In this document: positions 17,132 to 25,645 of the stretch, piece after piece
Position numbering within the stretch: position 1 is the stretch's first letter
Layout: each line of letters starts with the position of its first letter
From: Streptomyces exfoliatus
GTDB taxonomy: Bacteria > Actinomycetota > Actinomycetes > Streptomycetales > Streptomycetaceae
Direction of reading: 5' to 3'
Assembly (NCBI RefSeq): GCF_000725545.1
Contig: NZ_JNZP01000016.1
Location: 101,802 to 165,801 of the forward strand
Length of the DNA stretch: 64,000 nt
Notes under the pieces: model-generated
Told to the model about the DNA's origin: nothing
Seen by the model: the letters and a program-made list of their open reading frames with translations, nothing else
Databases searched by the model: none
Made by a program: the position numbers and the translations under genes

Positions 17132-17472
17132 CACAGGTCGGGGGTGGCCTTGAGCTGGAGCTTCGCCGCGCGGACCACGTCGGCCGCGGGGACCGGGGCC
17201 TCGTCGGGGTGACGCTCGGCCCACTTGGCGGCGTAGGGGCAGAGCGGTACGACGGGAACGCCCTCGCCCGCGGCGATCGTGTAGAACTCGCGCACGAGCG
17301 CTCCGGCGATCCCCTTGCCCTCGTGGCCCTCCTCGACGATCGTGTGCACCGCCACGAGGGCGTGGGGCTCGGCGTCCAGGACGAAGTAGACGACGACACC
17401 GACGAAGGTGTCGTCCTCGAACGCCTCGAGGCGTCCGTTCGTCCGGTCGTCGCGGATCTTCAGCTCGGCCAT
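17128..17472 (-). CDS. Small GNAT-family acetyltransferase next to panD
   Basis: A 114-residue single-domain GNAT protein. ATG 17472 follows GGGAG at 8 bases. The acetyl-CoA loop is EEGHEGKGIAGALVREF (about residues 47-63), and the C-terminal CPYAAKWAERHPDE is typical of the short GNAT class that ends with a conserved Pro-Tyr and His-Pro. It begins 28 bases after panD ends and overlaps the racemase start by 4 bases. In enterobacteria a GNAT protein (PanZ/PanM) triggers PanD self-cleavage; this protein's position invites the same idea, but sequence alone does not show it. Confidence 0.85.
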   Translation of the reverse strand: MAELKIRDDRTNGRLEAFEDDTFVGVVVYFVLDAEPHALVAVHTIVEEGHEGKGIAGALVREFYTIAAGEGVPVVPLCPYAAKWAERHPDEAPVPAADVVRAAKLQLKATPDLW

Positions 17473-17500
17473 GCGGTACGTCTCCCTCGGTCCGGACGGT

Positions 17501-17926
17501 TCAGATCTGCGCGGGCACCGCGTGCGGGCCGCGCACCGTGTCACTGCCGGGAACGGGCGCCGACGCGTCGCTCCCCAGCTCCACGATGCGGTTGTCGCCG
17601 TCGACGTGCACGACGCGCGGAACCAGCGTCCGGGCCTCGGCGTCCTCGACCTGCGCGTAGCTGATGAGGATCACGAGGTCGCCGGGGTGCACGAGGTGGG
17701 CGGCGGCGCCGTTGATCCCGATGACCCCGGAACCGCGCTCGCCCTCGATGACGTAGGTCTCCAGGCGGGCCCCGTTGTCGATGTCGACGATGTGCACCAG
17801 CTCACCGGGGAGGAGGTCGGCCGCCTCCATCAGGTCCGCGTCGATGGTGACGGAACCGACGTAGTGCAGGTCCGCCTGGGTCACGGTCGCCCGGTGGATC
17901 TTGGACTTGAACAGAGTGCGCAGCAC
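17501..17926 (-). CDS. panD: Aspartate 1-decarboxylase (pyruvoyl enzyme)
   Basis: Makes beta-alanine from L-aspartate for pantothenate and coenzyme A. 141 residues, the usual length. The self-cleavage site is present as Tyr22-Val-Gly24-Ser25 (HYVGSVTID); Ser25 becomes the pyruvoyl group. Other family marks: [20 protein letters not shown] at the start, [17 protein letters not shown], and [19 protein letters not shown] near residue 72-90. First gene of the leftward panD-GNAT-racemase operon. Phosphopantetheine supply matters to the carrier proteins of the cluster in this window, but panD is a housekeeping gene and its presence is not evidence of a link. Confidence 0.96.
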   Translation of the reverse strand: MLRTLFKSKIHRATVTQADLHYVGSVTIDADLMEAADLLPGELVHIVDIDNGARLETYVIEGERGSGVIGINGAAAHLVHPGDLVILISYAQVEDAEARTLVPRVVHVDGDNRIVELGSDASAPVPGSDTVRGPHAVPAQI

Positions 17927-18429
17927 TGTGGACTCCTCTAAGACGGCTCCCTGCCTGCTTCGTGCAGGTCAAGGGCGTTCTCGACCTTACACCGACACCC
18001 CCGTCCGATGTTTGTGAGGAACATCGCTCCGGTGGGGCTAGACGGCTTCCCACCTGGGCTTTCCCTTCGCATCGGCGCCTGTTGGGACGACCGTCCCGGA
18101 ACGCGCGGGGACTCATGCTGCCCGGTTGCCGACTTACCTGATGAGCCATCAGACATGCGGGAGGCCCCTCTGCACACACGGATGACGTGCGCCCACGCAC
18201 CTCCGACCTGTCGGCACTGACCTCGCTCTGGCTCACGGAACACGGCCCCTTTGGCCATCAACCGGTCGACGCTCGACCGCTCCGGAAGTCGGCTCTCTGG
18301 TTGCCGCCCGCCCGAGGCCCCTCGGCAGCGCGGAACTCGCGAGCGAGGCGGGGCCGAGGCACCGACGCCGGCCCGCCCGGGCCGAAGCCAAGGTCACGCG
18401 CCGCTGCGCCCTTGCGTGCGCCCGCCCTC
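17927..18429. other. Intergenic region with two inverted repeats, no supported gene
   Basis: About 500 bases of slightly lower GC than the surroundings. It should hold the panD promoter at its left end. Two clear inverted repeats: CGATGTT/AACATCG (18006-18026, 7-base spacer) and CTGATG/CATCAG (18138-18152, 3-base spacer). The second resembles a compact operator of the kind bound by small dimeric repressors. Open frames here lack family character. The right end runs into the decayed gene, so the region may include that gene's old promoter. Confidence 0.5.
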
Positions 18430-19617
18430 GTCCCGATCCAGCGCACGGAGCTGCCCAAGCAGTTCGGCGTGACCGTCTGGGACGTGCTCCACACTCGCGC
18501 GGGCCACCTCCCTGTCATGGCGTGGAGCGGGCCGGGGACTGGCGGAGCACTGGGGTGCGCTCAAGTACACCCAGGCCCTGGCCGGCGGCGGAGACTCCTT
18601 CCTCGGTCTCACCGACGAGGGCCATCGCATCGCGGACCACTACACGTCGCTGCAGTCCGGCGAGCTCGGCATCGGCTTCGCGCTCACCCTCGCCGAGCAC
18701 CTCCTGCGCCGCCGTTTCCCCGGCCACTCGGTGACGATCGTCCCCGCCGACACGGCGTTGCGCGCGGGCTGGGCCCTCACCAGCCGGGACAGGGGCGAGA
18801 AGGTGAAGTACCGCTACCGGCCCCACTACTTCGCCGAGGTCTGGCAGCCGGGCGAGGCGTCCCGCGTCTCCCCCTCGCCTGCAAGGGAAACCACGGCAAC
18901 TCCGCTGCCTCCGCCGACCAGCTGGCCTCCGCCTCCGTCCACACCGAAGCGGTCCACATCGGTGCGTGGAACGAGACCCCGGCCCTGCTGTTCAGCACGG
19001 AGATCCCGACGGACGGGGGCACGATGGCCGTCCACGCCCTTGAGGCGCCGGGCAGCGGCGGCCGGTTGTCCCCGGCGGAGGGCCGGGAGCCGAAGCTGAA
19101 CGCGTCTCCGACGCAGGCGAACGTGATGCCGGACATCCACCCGCCGGCCAAGGGCCTGGTGGCTCCCGATCCGGTGCGGGGCTGCCACGTGCAGCCGAAG
19201 GACTTCGCCTGGTTCCAGGAGTCTCTGGCCCACACCACCGCGGGCTCCGGCCACGCCACCGCCCGCCACCTCACCGAGCGGCAGGGTCACAAACGCTTCA
19301 CCGGCCTCGAACACGCGGCCAGCACGAGTGTGCAGGACGCTGCCCACACGCTCCTGGGGACCGAGTACGTCGGCACCGACCACGTCTTCCGCCTGAACGG
19401 TCCTCGCGTCGAGGCGTTCTCCGGCGTGGACCAGGCACTCTTCCGTCTCCTCGCCAGGGGCGACGTCGAGGAGTACCGCGCCGTCGTCCACGCCGGCCGC
19501 GGCACCCGCCCCCGGCTCACCTTCGACAAGCACTGGGGCGGTCCCGTCTCCGTCCACGCCGACGGCTCCGTCTTCGCCCTGCGGTTGCCGCCGGGGAAGG
19601 ACGAGAAGCCCCCGTAG
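18430..19617 (+). pseudogene. Frameshifted gene of unknown function
   Basis: Coding character (G/C third positions, sensible composition) changes frame twice. 18436-18520 reads ELPKQFGVTVWDVLHT. About 18530-18870 is in another frame (LAEHWGALKYTQALAGGGDS, VTIVPADTALRAGWALTS, YRYRPHYFAEVWQPGEASRV). From about 18875 the first frame resumes (LACKGNHGNSAASADQLAS, HIGAWNETPALLFSTE, then FDKHWGGPVSVHADGS) to stop 19617. At the second break the run of five C at 18870-18874 would need six to keep the frame (VSPLACKGNHG). I do not recognise the family. Either a real pseudogene or base-call errors in homopolymers; the 5' part also lacks a clear start. Confidence 0.6.
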
Positions 19618-19631
19618 GACCGGGGATCGCT

Positions 19632-19664
19632 GTCGGGGCCGCTCGCCTCGGAGCCGGCCCCGAC
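19632..19664. terminator. Bidirectional hairpin between convergent units
   Basis: GTCGGGGCC (19632-19640) pairs with GGCCCCGAC (19656-19664); the loop contains a second small stem GCTC/GAGC. It lies between the decayed plus-strand gene and the end of the minus-strand Nudix gene. Confidence 0.65.
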
Positions 19665-19687
19665 GGGATGTGGATCTGCCGGCAGGC

Positions 19688-20125
19688 TCAGAGCGGTACC
19701 CCGGCTCCAATGCTCCCGGCGCCGATGGCTCCCCTCAGCACGTGGGCGATCTCCTCGGGCTTGAGGTCGATGCCGTCGAGCCCCTCCAAGGTCAGCGGGA
19801 CCTCCTCCAGCGCGTACTCGCCGCGGCCCTCGGCGCTGAACTCGGGGCCGGTGCGGTCGTCGAAGGACCAGGTCGCGATGCGGGCGAGGTAGAAGAGCTG
19901 GCGCTCGTCGTCGGCCTCCATCGTGTGGAGGAGGCGGATGATGTCGGCCTTTCCCGCGATCTCCTCGTGGATCTCCCGGTGGAGGGCGGCCTCCCTGGAC
20001 TCGTCGCTGGGCTCGACACCGCCGCCGGGCAGGACCCAGTACTCGGGGATGCCGGGCCTGGTGCGGCGGATGACCAGCATCGTGTCGTCGGCGGTGACGA
20101 GGACGGCGCGGACTCGTTCGATCAT
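19688..20125 (-). CDS. Nudix hydrolase
   Basis: A 145-residue Nudix-fold pyrophosphohydrolase that would cleave a nucleoside diphosphate linked to another group; exact substrate unknown. The Nudix box spans about residues 34-58 with GGGVEPSDESREAAL and REIHEEIAG, including the metal-binding glutamates; the usual Gly of the final EExGU reads Ala. ATG 20125 follows AGGAG. WVLPGGG just before the box is typical. A decayed SDR lies directly upstream on the same strand. Confidence 0.9.
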   Translation of the reverse strand: MIERVRAVLVTADDTMLVIRRTRPGIPEYWVLPGGGVEPSDESREAALHREIHEEIAGKADIIRLLHTMEADDERQLFYLARIATWSFDDRTGPEFSAEGRGEYALEEVPLTLEGLDGIDLKPEEIAHVLRGAIGAGSIGAGVPL

Positions 20126-20155
20126 TTCGGTTCGTCTCCTTGCTTGTTGACGGTC

Positions 20156-20345
20156 TCAGTGGAGCAGCCAGCCGCCGTCGACGTGAACGGACTCCCCGTG
20201 ATGAACGAGGCGGAGGGGCCCACGAGGAACGCCACCAGGGCCGCAACGTCCTCGGGCCGGCCACGGCGCGGGACGCACTGGCGCTTGATCTGGTCCTCCG
20301 GCCGCGCACGGTGCCGGGCGGGGAGGGCGTTCGGTTCATCAGCTG
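20156..20345 (-). pseudogene. C-terminal remnant of an SDR-family reductase
   Basis: Minus-strand reading gives EDQIKRQCVPRRGRPEDVAA, LVAFLVGPSASFITG, then after a one-base shift SVHVDGGWLLH and stop at 20156-20158. This is the standard C-terminal end of classical SDR enzymes (RPEDVAxLVxFL, ITGxSxxVDGG). The run of four C at 20194-20197 (G on the coding strand) needs a fifth base to stay in frame. The upstream part around 20310-20340 is also shifted, and the Rossmann half with its active site is missing. Confidence 0.7.
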
Positions 20346-20724
20346 CAGGAGGTGTCCCATTACATACAAGCGCGACGATCCGGCTACCTCGGGGCCTCCC
20401 GGTGCCTTGCCGCCAGGTCAGGCAGGCACCGGGCGCCGGGTGCGGCGGGTGACCGCCCGGCGAGTCGCGCGGCGCCGGCCTGCCCGGTCCGGACGGAGGT
20501 CAGGGGTGGGGCGATGTCTTCGATCTCGCCGACCCGCTGTCGTTTCCGGCGGCGGGGGGTGGCCCCGGTGGGATCCGCCGCGTTCTCCGCCGATGAGATG
20601 CGGACGCCGTCCCCTCCGGGCAGAGTGGGGAAGGACCTGTTCGTACCGAGGTGGTCCCCTGTGGTCCCGCGTGCTGGAGACGGGACGGACTGATGCGAGG
20701 ATTGTCGTGACGTCGGAGTGATCG
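20346..20724. other. Gap of about 380 bases without a gene
   Basis: No reading frame here has family character. The left part borders the SDR remnant and may be debris from the same decay. The right part should carry the promoter of the phosphatase gene at 20725. I saw no strong inverted repeat or recognisable sigma-factor site. Confidence 0.5.
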
Positions 20725-21567
20725 ATGTTCCGCAGACGGCCGGCCGACAGCAGCGAGGACCTTCTGGTCCGGCTCGGGTCGCTGACCGCCAGGGCGCGGG
20801 AGCTGGCCGAGACGCAGCGTTCCCGTGTCGAGCTCGCCGTGGCCCTGCAGCGCGACATGCTGCCCTCGGACCTGCCCAGTCTTCCGGGCGCCCGGCTGGC
20901 CGTCCGCTATGAGCCCGCCAACCACGGGCTCAACGTCGGCGGTGACTGGTACGACGCCTTCTCCCTGCCCGGCGGGCAGATCGGCATGTCCATCGGTGAC
21001 GTGCAGGGGCACAACATCGAGGCCGCCGCCTTCATGGGACAGGTCCGCGTGGCACTGCGCGCGCTGGCCTCCGTCACCGGAGACCCGGGAGAGCTGCTCG
21101 GTCGCACCAACGACCTGCTGATCTCGCTGGGCGCCGACCTCTTCGCCACCTGCACCTTCCTGCGGCTCGACCCCGCTGCCGGCACCCTGGAGTGCGCCCG
21201 GGCCGGTCACATCCCCTACATCTGGGCCACCACCGACGGCCGCTCCGGTATCGACGACAGCGAGGGCGGGCCTCCGCTCGGTGTGCTCCGCGGCGTCGAC
21301 TACCCGGCCACGCGCCACCGGCTCACCGCCGACGGTGTCTTCGTCCTCCTGACCGACGGGGTGGTGGAGGGGCCCTCGCTCCACGTCGACGAGGGTCTGG
21401 ACCGGGTGACGCGGCTCGCCGGGATCACCGCCGTCGCCGGGCTGGACGTCGACGCGCTCGCCACCGCCGTCATGAAGCTGGCGGCCACGGTGGGGCACGA
21501 GGACGACGCGGCCGTCCTGGTCGTCGGCCATGACGGCGGTCCGGCCCGGTCGGCGGCCGAGGTGTGA
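20725..21567 (+). CDS. PP2C-type (SpoIIE-like) serine phosphatase
   Basis: Single-domain phosphatase of 280 residues, likely acting on an anti-sigma antagonist or similar partner. A short helical N-terminus (residues 1-45, with LTARARELAETQRSRVELAV) links to the catalytic fold with LQRDMLPSDLPSLPGARLAV, GGDWYDAFSLPGGQIG, GDVQGHNIEAAAFMG and VLLTDGVVEG, which carry the metal-binding aspartates; GHEDDAAVLVV closes the domain. ATG 20725 follows GGAG. The MASE1 gene begins about 117 bases later on the same strand, so a sensor-effector pair is possible. Confidence 0.9.
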   Translation: MFRRRPADSSEDLLVRLGSLTARARELAETQRSRVELAVALQRDMLPSDLPSLPGARLAVRYEPANHGLNVGGDWYDAFSLPGGQIGMSIGDVQGHNIEAAAFMGQVRVALRALASVTGDPGELLGRTNDLLISLGADLFATCTFLRLDPAAGTLECARAGHIPYIWATTDGRSGIDDSEGGPPLGVLRGVDYPATRHRLTADGVFVLLTDGVVEGPSLHVDEGLDRVTRLAGITAVAGLDVDALATAVMKLAATVGHEDDAAVLVVGHDGGPARSAAEV

Positions 21568-21684
21568 GGGGAGGGGGCTCACCTCGGGACGGGTCGGTCC
21601 TCGGACCGCCCCGGGCCCGTGCCGTACGGCGGCGCCCGACACGCAGGGGGCCTTGACCGGTCGTGGCGGCCCGGCCGGTGTCTG

Positions 21685-22704
21685 ATGGCTGACGTGTTGG
21701 ATACTCGGCAGTTCCGGCCCTCTACGGAGGCGGCTCTGATGTCGCTGGCCGTGACGGTTTGCTACTACGCGGCCGCACGACTCGGCCTGATGGGCCGCCT
21801 CGTCGTCGACGGCGTGGTGGTCACCCCCATCTGGCCGCCCACCGGCGTCGCCGTCGCCGCCCTGCTGCTGTTCGGCGCGCGGGTCTGGCCTGGGATCGCC
21901 CTCGGCTCCTTCCTCGTCATCGCTTCCCTCACCGCTCCGGGGCCCACCACAGTGGTCACCGTGGTGAGCAACACCGTCGCGCCGCTCTGCGCCTTCCTGC
22001 TGCTGAGACGGGCCGGCTTCCGGCTCGACATGGCGCGGCTGCGGGACGGACTCTCCCTGGTCTTCCTCGGCGGGTTCGGCGCCATGCTGATCAGCGCGAC
22101 CTTGGGGGTCGGACTACAGGTGGCGAAGGGCTCCCTGGACAAGAGCGAGTTCTGGCCCATCTGGCTGGCCTGGTGGGTGGGCGACACGATGGGGGTGCTC
22201 CTCGTCGCCCCGCTCCTGCTCGTCCTCGCGGGGCCGGCCGGACGGTTCCGGGTACGGCGCTGGAAGGAGGCGGCCTTTCTGGGGCTGACGACCCTGGTCC
22301 TCATGCCCATGGCCGTGCTCAGCCCGATGAGCATGCTCTTCCTCGTCTTCCCCCTGCTGATCTGGGCAGCGCTCCGCTTCCAGCTCGCCGGAAGCATGCT
22401 GTGCGCGCTCTTCGCCTCCGTGCTCACCACCTTCGAGGCGACCGCCGGGCGGGGCGCGTTCCTCCACCTGACGGACGTCGAGATCATGGCAAAGCTCCAG
22501 GCGTTCAACGGTTCCGCCGCCCTGACCGCCCTGCTTCTCGCCTCCGTCATCACCGAGCAGCGTGCGACCCGCCGGTCGGTGCGCCGCGCCTGCGAGGAAC
22601 TGGCGGAGGTCCTGGAGCACCTCGCGGCGGGCGAGCCCTCACCAGGTCCACCCGGCACCGCCGAGAGCCGGGCAGCCCCACCCGGCGGGCACCGGGACCC
22701 GTGA
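21685..22704 (+). CDS. MASE1-domain integral membrane sensor without output domain
   Basis: Membrane protein of about 339 residues, nearly all a MASE1 fold of eight or so helices. Marks: YYAAARLGLMG, TPIWPPTGVAVAALLLFGAR, SNTVAPLCAFLLLRR, and WLAWWVGDTMGVLLVAPLLL. MASE1 normally senses an unknown signal and is fused to a histidine kinase or cyclic-di-GMP domain; here only a 45-residue hydrophilic tail follows (RRSVRRACEELAEVLEHLAA). Signal output would need a partner, and the phosphatase gene just upstream is the obvious candidate. ATG 21685 is chosen over an upstream open extension because the helices start soon after; its ribosome site is weak. Confidence 0.85.
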   Translation: MADVLDTRQFRPSTEAALMSLAVTVCYYAAARLGLMGRLVVDGVVVTPIWPPTGVAVAALLLFGARVWPGIALGSFLVIASLTAPGPTTVVTVVSNTVAPLCAFLLLRRAGFRLDMARLRDGLSLVFLGGFGAMLISATLGVGLQVAKGSLDKSEFWPIWLAWWVGDTMGVLLVAPLLLVLAGPAGRFRVRRWKEAAFLGLTTLVLMPMAVLSPMSMLFLVFPLLIWAALRFQLAGSMLCALFASVLTTFEATAGRGAFLHLTDVEIMAKLQAFNGSAALTALLLASVITEQRATRRSVRRACEELAEVLEHLAAGEPSPGPPGTAESRAAPPGGHRDP

Positions 22705-22730
22705 CACCTGCGCCGGAGCCGACGCGGGAA

Positions 22731-22937
22731 TCAGGAGCCGTACAACGCCTGGAAGGCATGGGAACTGTCCGACCAGGTCGCAGGGCATCGGCCCACAGCG
22801 TGCGGCCCCGGCGACTCGTATGCCTCCTCCACGGTCCCGGCCAGGCCGACGAGCATGCGGTCGGACTCGCGCCGGACGCGGTAGCCGCCGGCGACCCGGG
22901 GGAAGGTCGGCACGTCGTGTGTCCATGCCGACGCCAC
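22731..22937 (-). CDS. Small hypothetical protein, possibly a remnant
   Basis: A 68-residue frame with coding-like third positions in its middle: DVPTFPRVAGGYRVRRESDR, MLVGLAGTVEEAYES, ending SSHAFQALYGS. It stands alone in the 509-base gap between the MASE1 gene and the hydroxylase gene. The GTG at 22937 lacks a clear ribosome site and an ATG a few codons away is in another frame, so it could be the tail of a lost gene. I do not recognise the family. I see nothing else in 22938-23213. Confidence 0.35.
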   Translation of the reverse strand: MASAWTHDVPTFPRVAGGYRVRRESDRMLVGLAGTVEEAYESPGPHAVGRCPATWSDSSHAFQALYGS

Positions 22938-23213
22938 CCTCCGGCTCTGCGGCCTGGCTCCGGAAAGCCACTACGGATTCTGGAAGGCGACAACCTCGCG
23001 GTCCGCGCGGTCTGCCCCGTACCGTCCGGCGACACCGACCTGACCGGCTCCTGCCACAGTGGCCGGCGCATCACCACTCGTTCCGGGCGATCGAGCGTCG
23101 CGGTGTCCCGGCCGGCACCGCAGTCACACGGTGGATCGCAACAGTGCCGACCGGCTGGGGCGGACGCCATGCCTCTGCCCCAGCCGTTGCGCAGGAAGCG
23201 GCTCCTCCTGGTG

Positions 23214-24176
23214 CTACAGCGTTGGCGCCGGCGCGGGCTGCGTCGGCTCCGTCTGTTCCGGCGCGGACCGCGAGGGGAGCTTCGAATAGCGGAACGGCGC
23301 TATCAGCAGGCCCAGGTACGAGTCCGGCATCTTCACGTTGTCGGCGAGGCCGATCTCCTCCGGGGGCCTGCGGTCGCTCGGCTTGTAGAAGGTACCGAAG
23401 AGCAGGTCCCACACGACGACCTTGCCGCCGAAGTTGCTGTTCGCCTCCGAGAGGTTCCTCGAGTGGTGCCAGCGGTGGGTCTCGGGGCCGGGGACGAGGT
23501 AGTTCAGCGGGCCCAGGCGGACGTCCATGTTCGAGTGCATGGTGACGCCGTGGCAGTTGTAGAACGTCAGGAGGATGATCAAGCCGGAGAGGCTGTCCAG
23601 CGTCCAGCCGGTGAGCGTGAGGGGGAAGACGATCGCGATGTCGTCGAGGAAGAAGTCGACGGGGTGGAAGCGGGCCGAATTCAGCCAGTACAGGCGCTCC
23701 GAACTGTGGTGTACGGCGTGGAACCGCCAGGCGGCCTTCGACCCGTGCACCCAGCGGTGCATCCAGTAGTAGAAGAACTCACCGACGAACAGTGCGAGCA
23801 CCGCCTGGGCCGCCGGGTGCCAGCCCGTCGGCCACAGGCTGTGGTCCAGCTCCTGGGAAAGGTAGACGGCGGCCGCGAACAGTCCGGACAGGAAGAGCGG
23901 TTCGATCAGCCGGGACACCACGAGGAGGGCGACGAGGCTGGAGGTCGCATCGGTCACCACGTCCTTCCGGGACCGGTTCCAGCTTTCGTAGAACGGCTGC
24001 ACCCGTTCGAGGACGGCCACATAGACCGAGGCGAAGACGGTGACCATCGGAACGATGAGCAACTGCGGGAACGACGTGTCGACCAGGCATATGGCCGCTC
24101 CGAGCGTCACCACCATCAGGAAGGGATAACTCAGGTATCTGATGGTGAATCTCACGGCCCTGCGTGAACGCCCCAT
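23214..24176 (-). CDS. Di-iron fatty acid hydroxylase / sterol desaturase family protein
   Basis: Integral membrane di-iron oxygenase of 320 residues that would hydroxylate a lipid, sterol-like or other hydrophobic substrate. ATG 24176 follows AAAGGTG. Three or four helices (LSYPFLMVVTLGAAICLV onward) surround the histidine motifs HRWVH (about residue 161), HAVHHSS (175) and HRWHHS (about 245), the eight-histidine di-iron pattern, with NCHGVTMHSN between. It ends the leftward operon that begins with the thioesterase, so tailoring of the peptide-polyketide or of a lipid part is possible. This lies at the edge of the cluster and may instead be an unrelated neighbour. Confidence 0.85.
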   Translation of the reverse strand: MGRSRRAVRFTIRYLSYPFLMVVTLGAAICLVDTSFPQLLIVPMVTVFASVYVAVLERVQPFYESWNRSRKDVVTDATSSLVALLVVSRLIEPLFLSGLFAAAVYLSQELDHSLWPTGWHPAAQAVLALFVGEFFYYWMHRWVHGSKAAWRFHAVHHSSERLYWLNSARFHPVDFFLDDIAIVFPLTLTGWTLDSLSGLIILLTFYNCHGVTMHSNMDVRLGPLNYLVPGPETHRWHHSRNLSEANSNFGGKVVVWDLLFGTFYKPSDRRPPEEIGLADNVKMPDSYLGLLIAPFRYSKLPSRSAPEQTEPTQPAPAPTL

Positions 24177-24252
24177 CTCGTCACCTTTCTCTGGTCTCAC
24201 GCTGTCGTCCCCTTCGTCGTCGGTCGGTCGTTTGATGCGTAATAAACGGAAG

Positions 24253-24978
24253 TCATTCTCCGGCGGCTTTCTGCAGCCATACGCGGAGCTTCCCCAGAGG
24301 AGAGCAGCCGTGTTCCAGGGCGGCGGCCAGCGCATCCCCGCGCTCGTACCCGACCACGTCGACGCCCGGTGCTTCCCGGACGAGGCAGGAGAGGGCACCC
24401 GCCCACGTCGCGGAGGTTTCCTCGGCCGGTCCGAAGACGTTCGACAGACCGACGACCTCGCCACTGGAATTCGCCACCGCTCCAGCGACCAGCCGTGCCG
24501 CCGAGAATCCGCCGAGGAACATCACCGGTGCGTCGAGCAGGCTCTCCGGGAACGCCCCTTCCGCGTCGTCCGAATCCGCCCAGGAGCGCTCCCAGGCGGC
24601 GAGCTCGGCCGGGGTGGTGAGGCGCCGCCACACCTGTGCCGACGGGACTTCGGGGGCAGCGGCCGAACCCGGCCGGTGGATCCACTCCGCTTCGAAGAGC
24701 ACGCTGAAGCCGCCGGCCGAAAGATCGAGGTCGGCGAAACTGTCCTTCACCGCGAACAGCCCTTCGGCTCGGGTGGTTTCGGCGGACAGGAGGCCGAGGG
24801 CGCTTTCCGGCGAGACGCCGGGTTCGACCGTCACCAGATGCGGATAGTAGGGGACCGCATGCCGCAGATTCACCCAGGAACCTTCGGCAAAAGCCCCGGG
24901 CACACCGTGGGCACGGCACATTTCCTCGCACCATGCGGCGTTGTTGGCCACCGCCTGACGGATGAGTTTCTCCGACAC
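24253..24978 (-). CDS. GNAT-like acyltransferase superfamily protein
   Basis: A 241-residue soluble protein with two apparent halves. The C-terminal half looks like a GNAT fold: GFSAARLVAGAVANSSGEVV, GLSNVFGP, then LVREAPGVDVVGYERGDALA and LEHGCSPLGKLRVWL. The N-terminal half (AWCEEMCRAHGVPGAFAEGS, YYPHLVTVEPGV) resembles degenerate GNAT proteins. The usual acetyl-CoA loop (Q/RxxGxG/A) is not clear, so catalysis is uncertain. GTG 24978 has GGGAG 11 bases upstream. It lies 7 bases after the Pr6Pr gene, clearly in the same transcript. Confidence 0.6.
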   Translation of the reverse strand: MSEKLIRQAVANNAAWCEEMCRAHGVPGAFAEGSWVNLRHAVPYYPHLVTVEPGVSPESALGLLSAETTRAEGLFAVKDSFADLDLSAGGFSVLFEAEWIHRPGSAAAPEVPSAQVWRRLTTPAELAAWERSWADSDDAEGAFPESLLDAPVMFLGGFSAARLVAGAVANSSGEVVGLSNVFGPAEETSATWAGALSCLVREAPGVDVVGYERGDALAAALEHGCSPLGKLRVWLQKAAGE

Positions 24979-24985
24979 GGACGCT

Positions 24986-25645
24986 TCAACTCCCTGAAGA
25001 GGTCTTGTAGGACGCGGTACGGCGCAGATTCCCGATCCAGGAAACGGCCATGATGAGGACTGTCACGGCCACGGTCATGCCCGCGATGTTCTGCACCACG
25101 GGTGCGAATCCGTCGGGTCCCCGCGGGTCCAGGAACAGATAGGGGTACCAGTCCACGAGCTGCCCGCGCACGAGGGTCCAGGCCACGTAGAGCACGGGAA
25201 AGGCCAGCCACCACAGAGCCCGCCGAGCGGGGATGCGCTCGGCGGGCGGGTTGATCAACCAGTCCAGCAGAAGCGCCACGGGCATGATCTGGTGCAACAC
25301 GGCATTGCTCCACGGGTTGACGTGCTCCAGCCCTTGGCCGCCGCCCATCAGCGTCGCGAACACCACTCCGGTGACGACGAGATAGACGACGGCCGCACCA
25401 CGGAACCGGTCCCGGCGGAGGCTCCCCACCGGGAGCGCGCACCAGAGCAGAACGGTTGCGCCGAACAGATTGGTGAGCATCGTGAAATAGCTCAGCGCGT
25501 CGACCGGGTCGACCCCGGAGAGCAGGAGCTGGTGACTGATGTCCCATCCGACGGCGGCGTACGCGGACAGCGCGAGCAGGATCCGGTAGCCGGACACCCA
25601 GGGCCTGACCGTTCCGGGCACGGTCCGCGTCGTCATCTGCGTCAT
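24986..25645 (-). CDS. Pr6Pr family membrane protein
   Basis: Six-helix membrane protein of 219 residues. Family marks: LSYFTMLTNLFGA (about 51-63), HVNPWSNAVLHQIMPVALLL (108-127), and RGQLVDWYPYLFLDPRGPDG near 165-180. It is related to the animal AIG1/ADTRP proteins, which are membrane threonine hydrolases using a Thr and a His; Thr55 and His118 here are in comparable places, so hydrolysis of a lipid ester is a possible but untested role. ATG 25645 overlaps the MbtH stop by 4 bases, so the two are translationally coupled, unusual company for an MbtH gene. Confidence 0.82.
   Translation of the reverse strand: MTQMTTRTVPGTVRPWVSGYRILLALSAYAAVGWDISHQLLLSGVDPVDALSYFTMLTNLFGATVLLWCALPVGSLRRDRFRGAAVVYLVVTGVVFATLMGGGQGLEHVNPWSNAVLHQIMPVALLLDWLINPPAERIPARRALWWLAFPVLYVAWTLVRGQLVDWYPYLFLDPRGPDGFAPVVQNIAGMTVAVTVLIMAVSWIGNLRRTASYKTSSGS

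Noticed and set aside
18187..18430. Upstream extension of the decayed plus-strand gene to 18187
   Set aside because: The frame is open but the sequence is Arg/Pro/Ala-rich without coding-like third positions, so it is likely non-coding.
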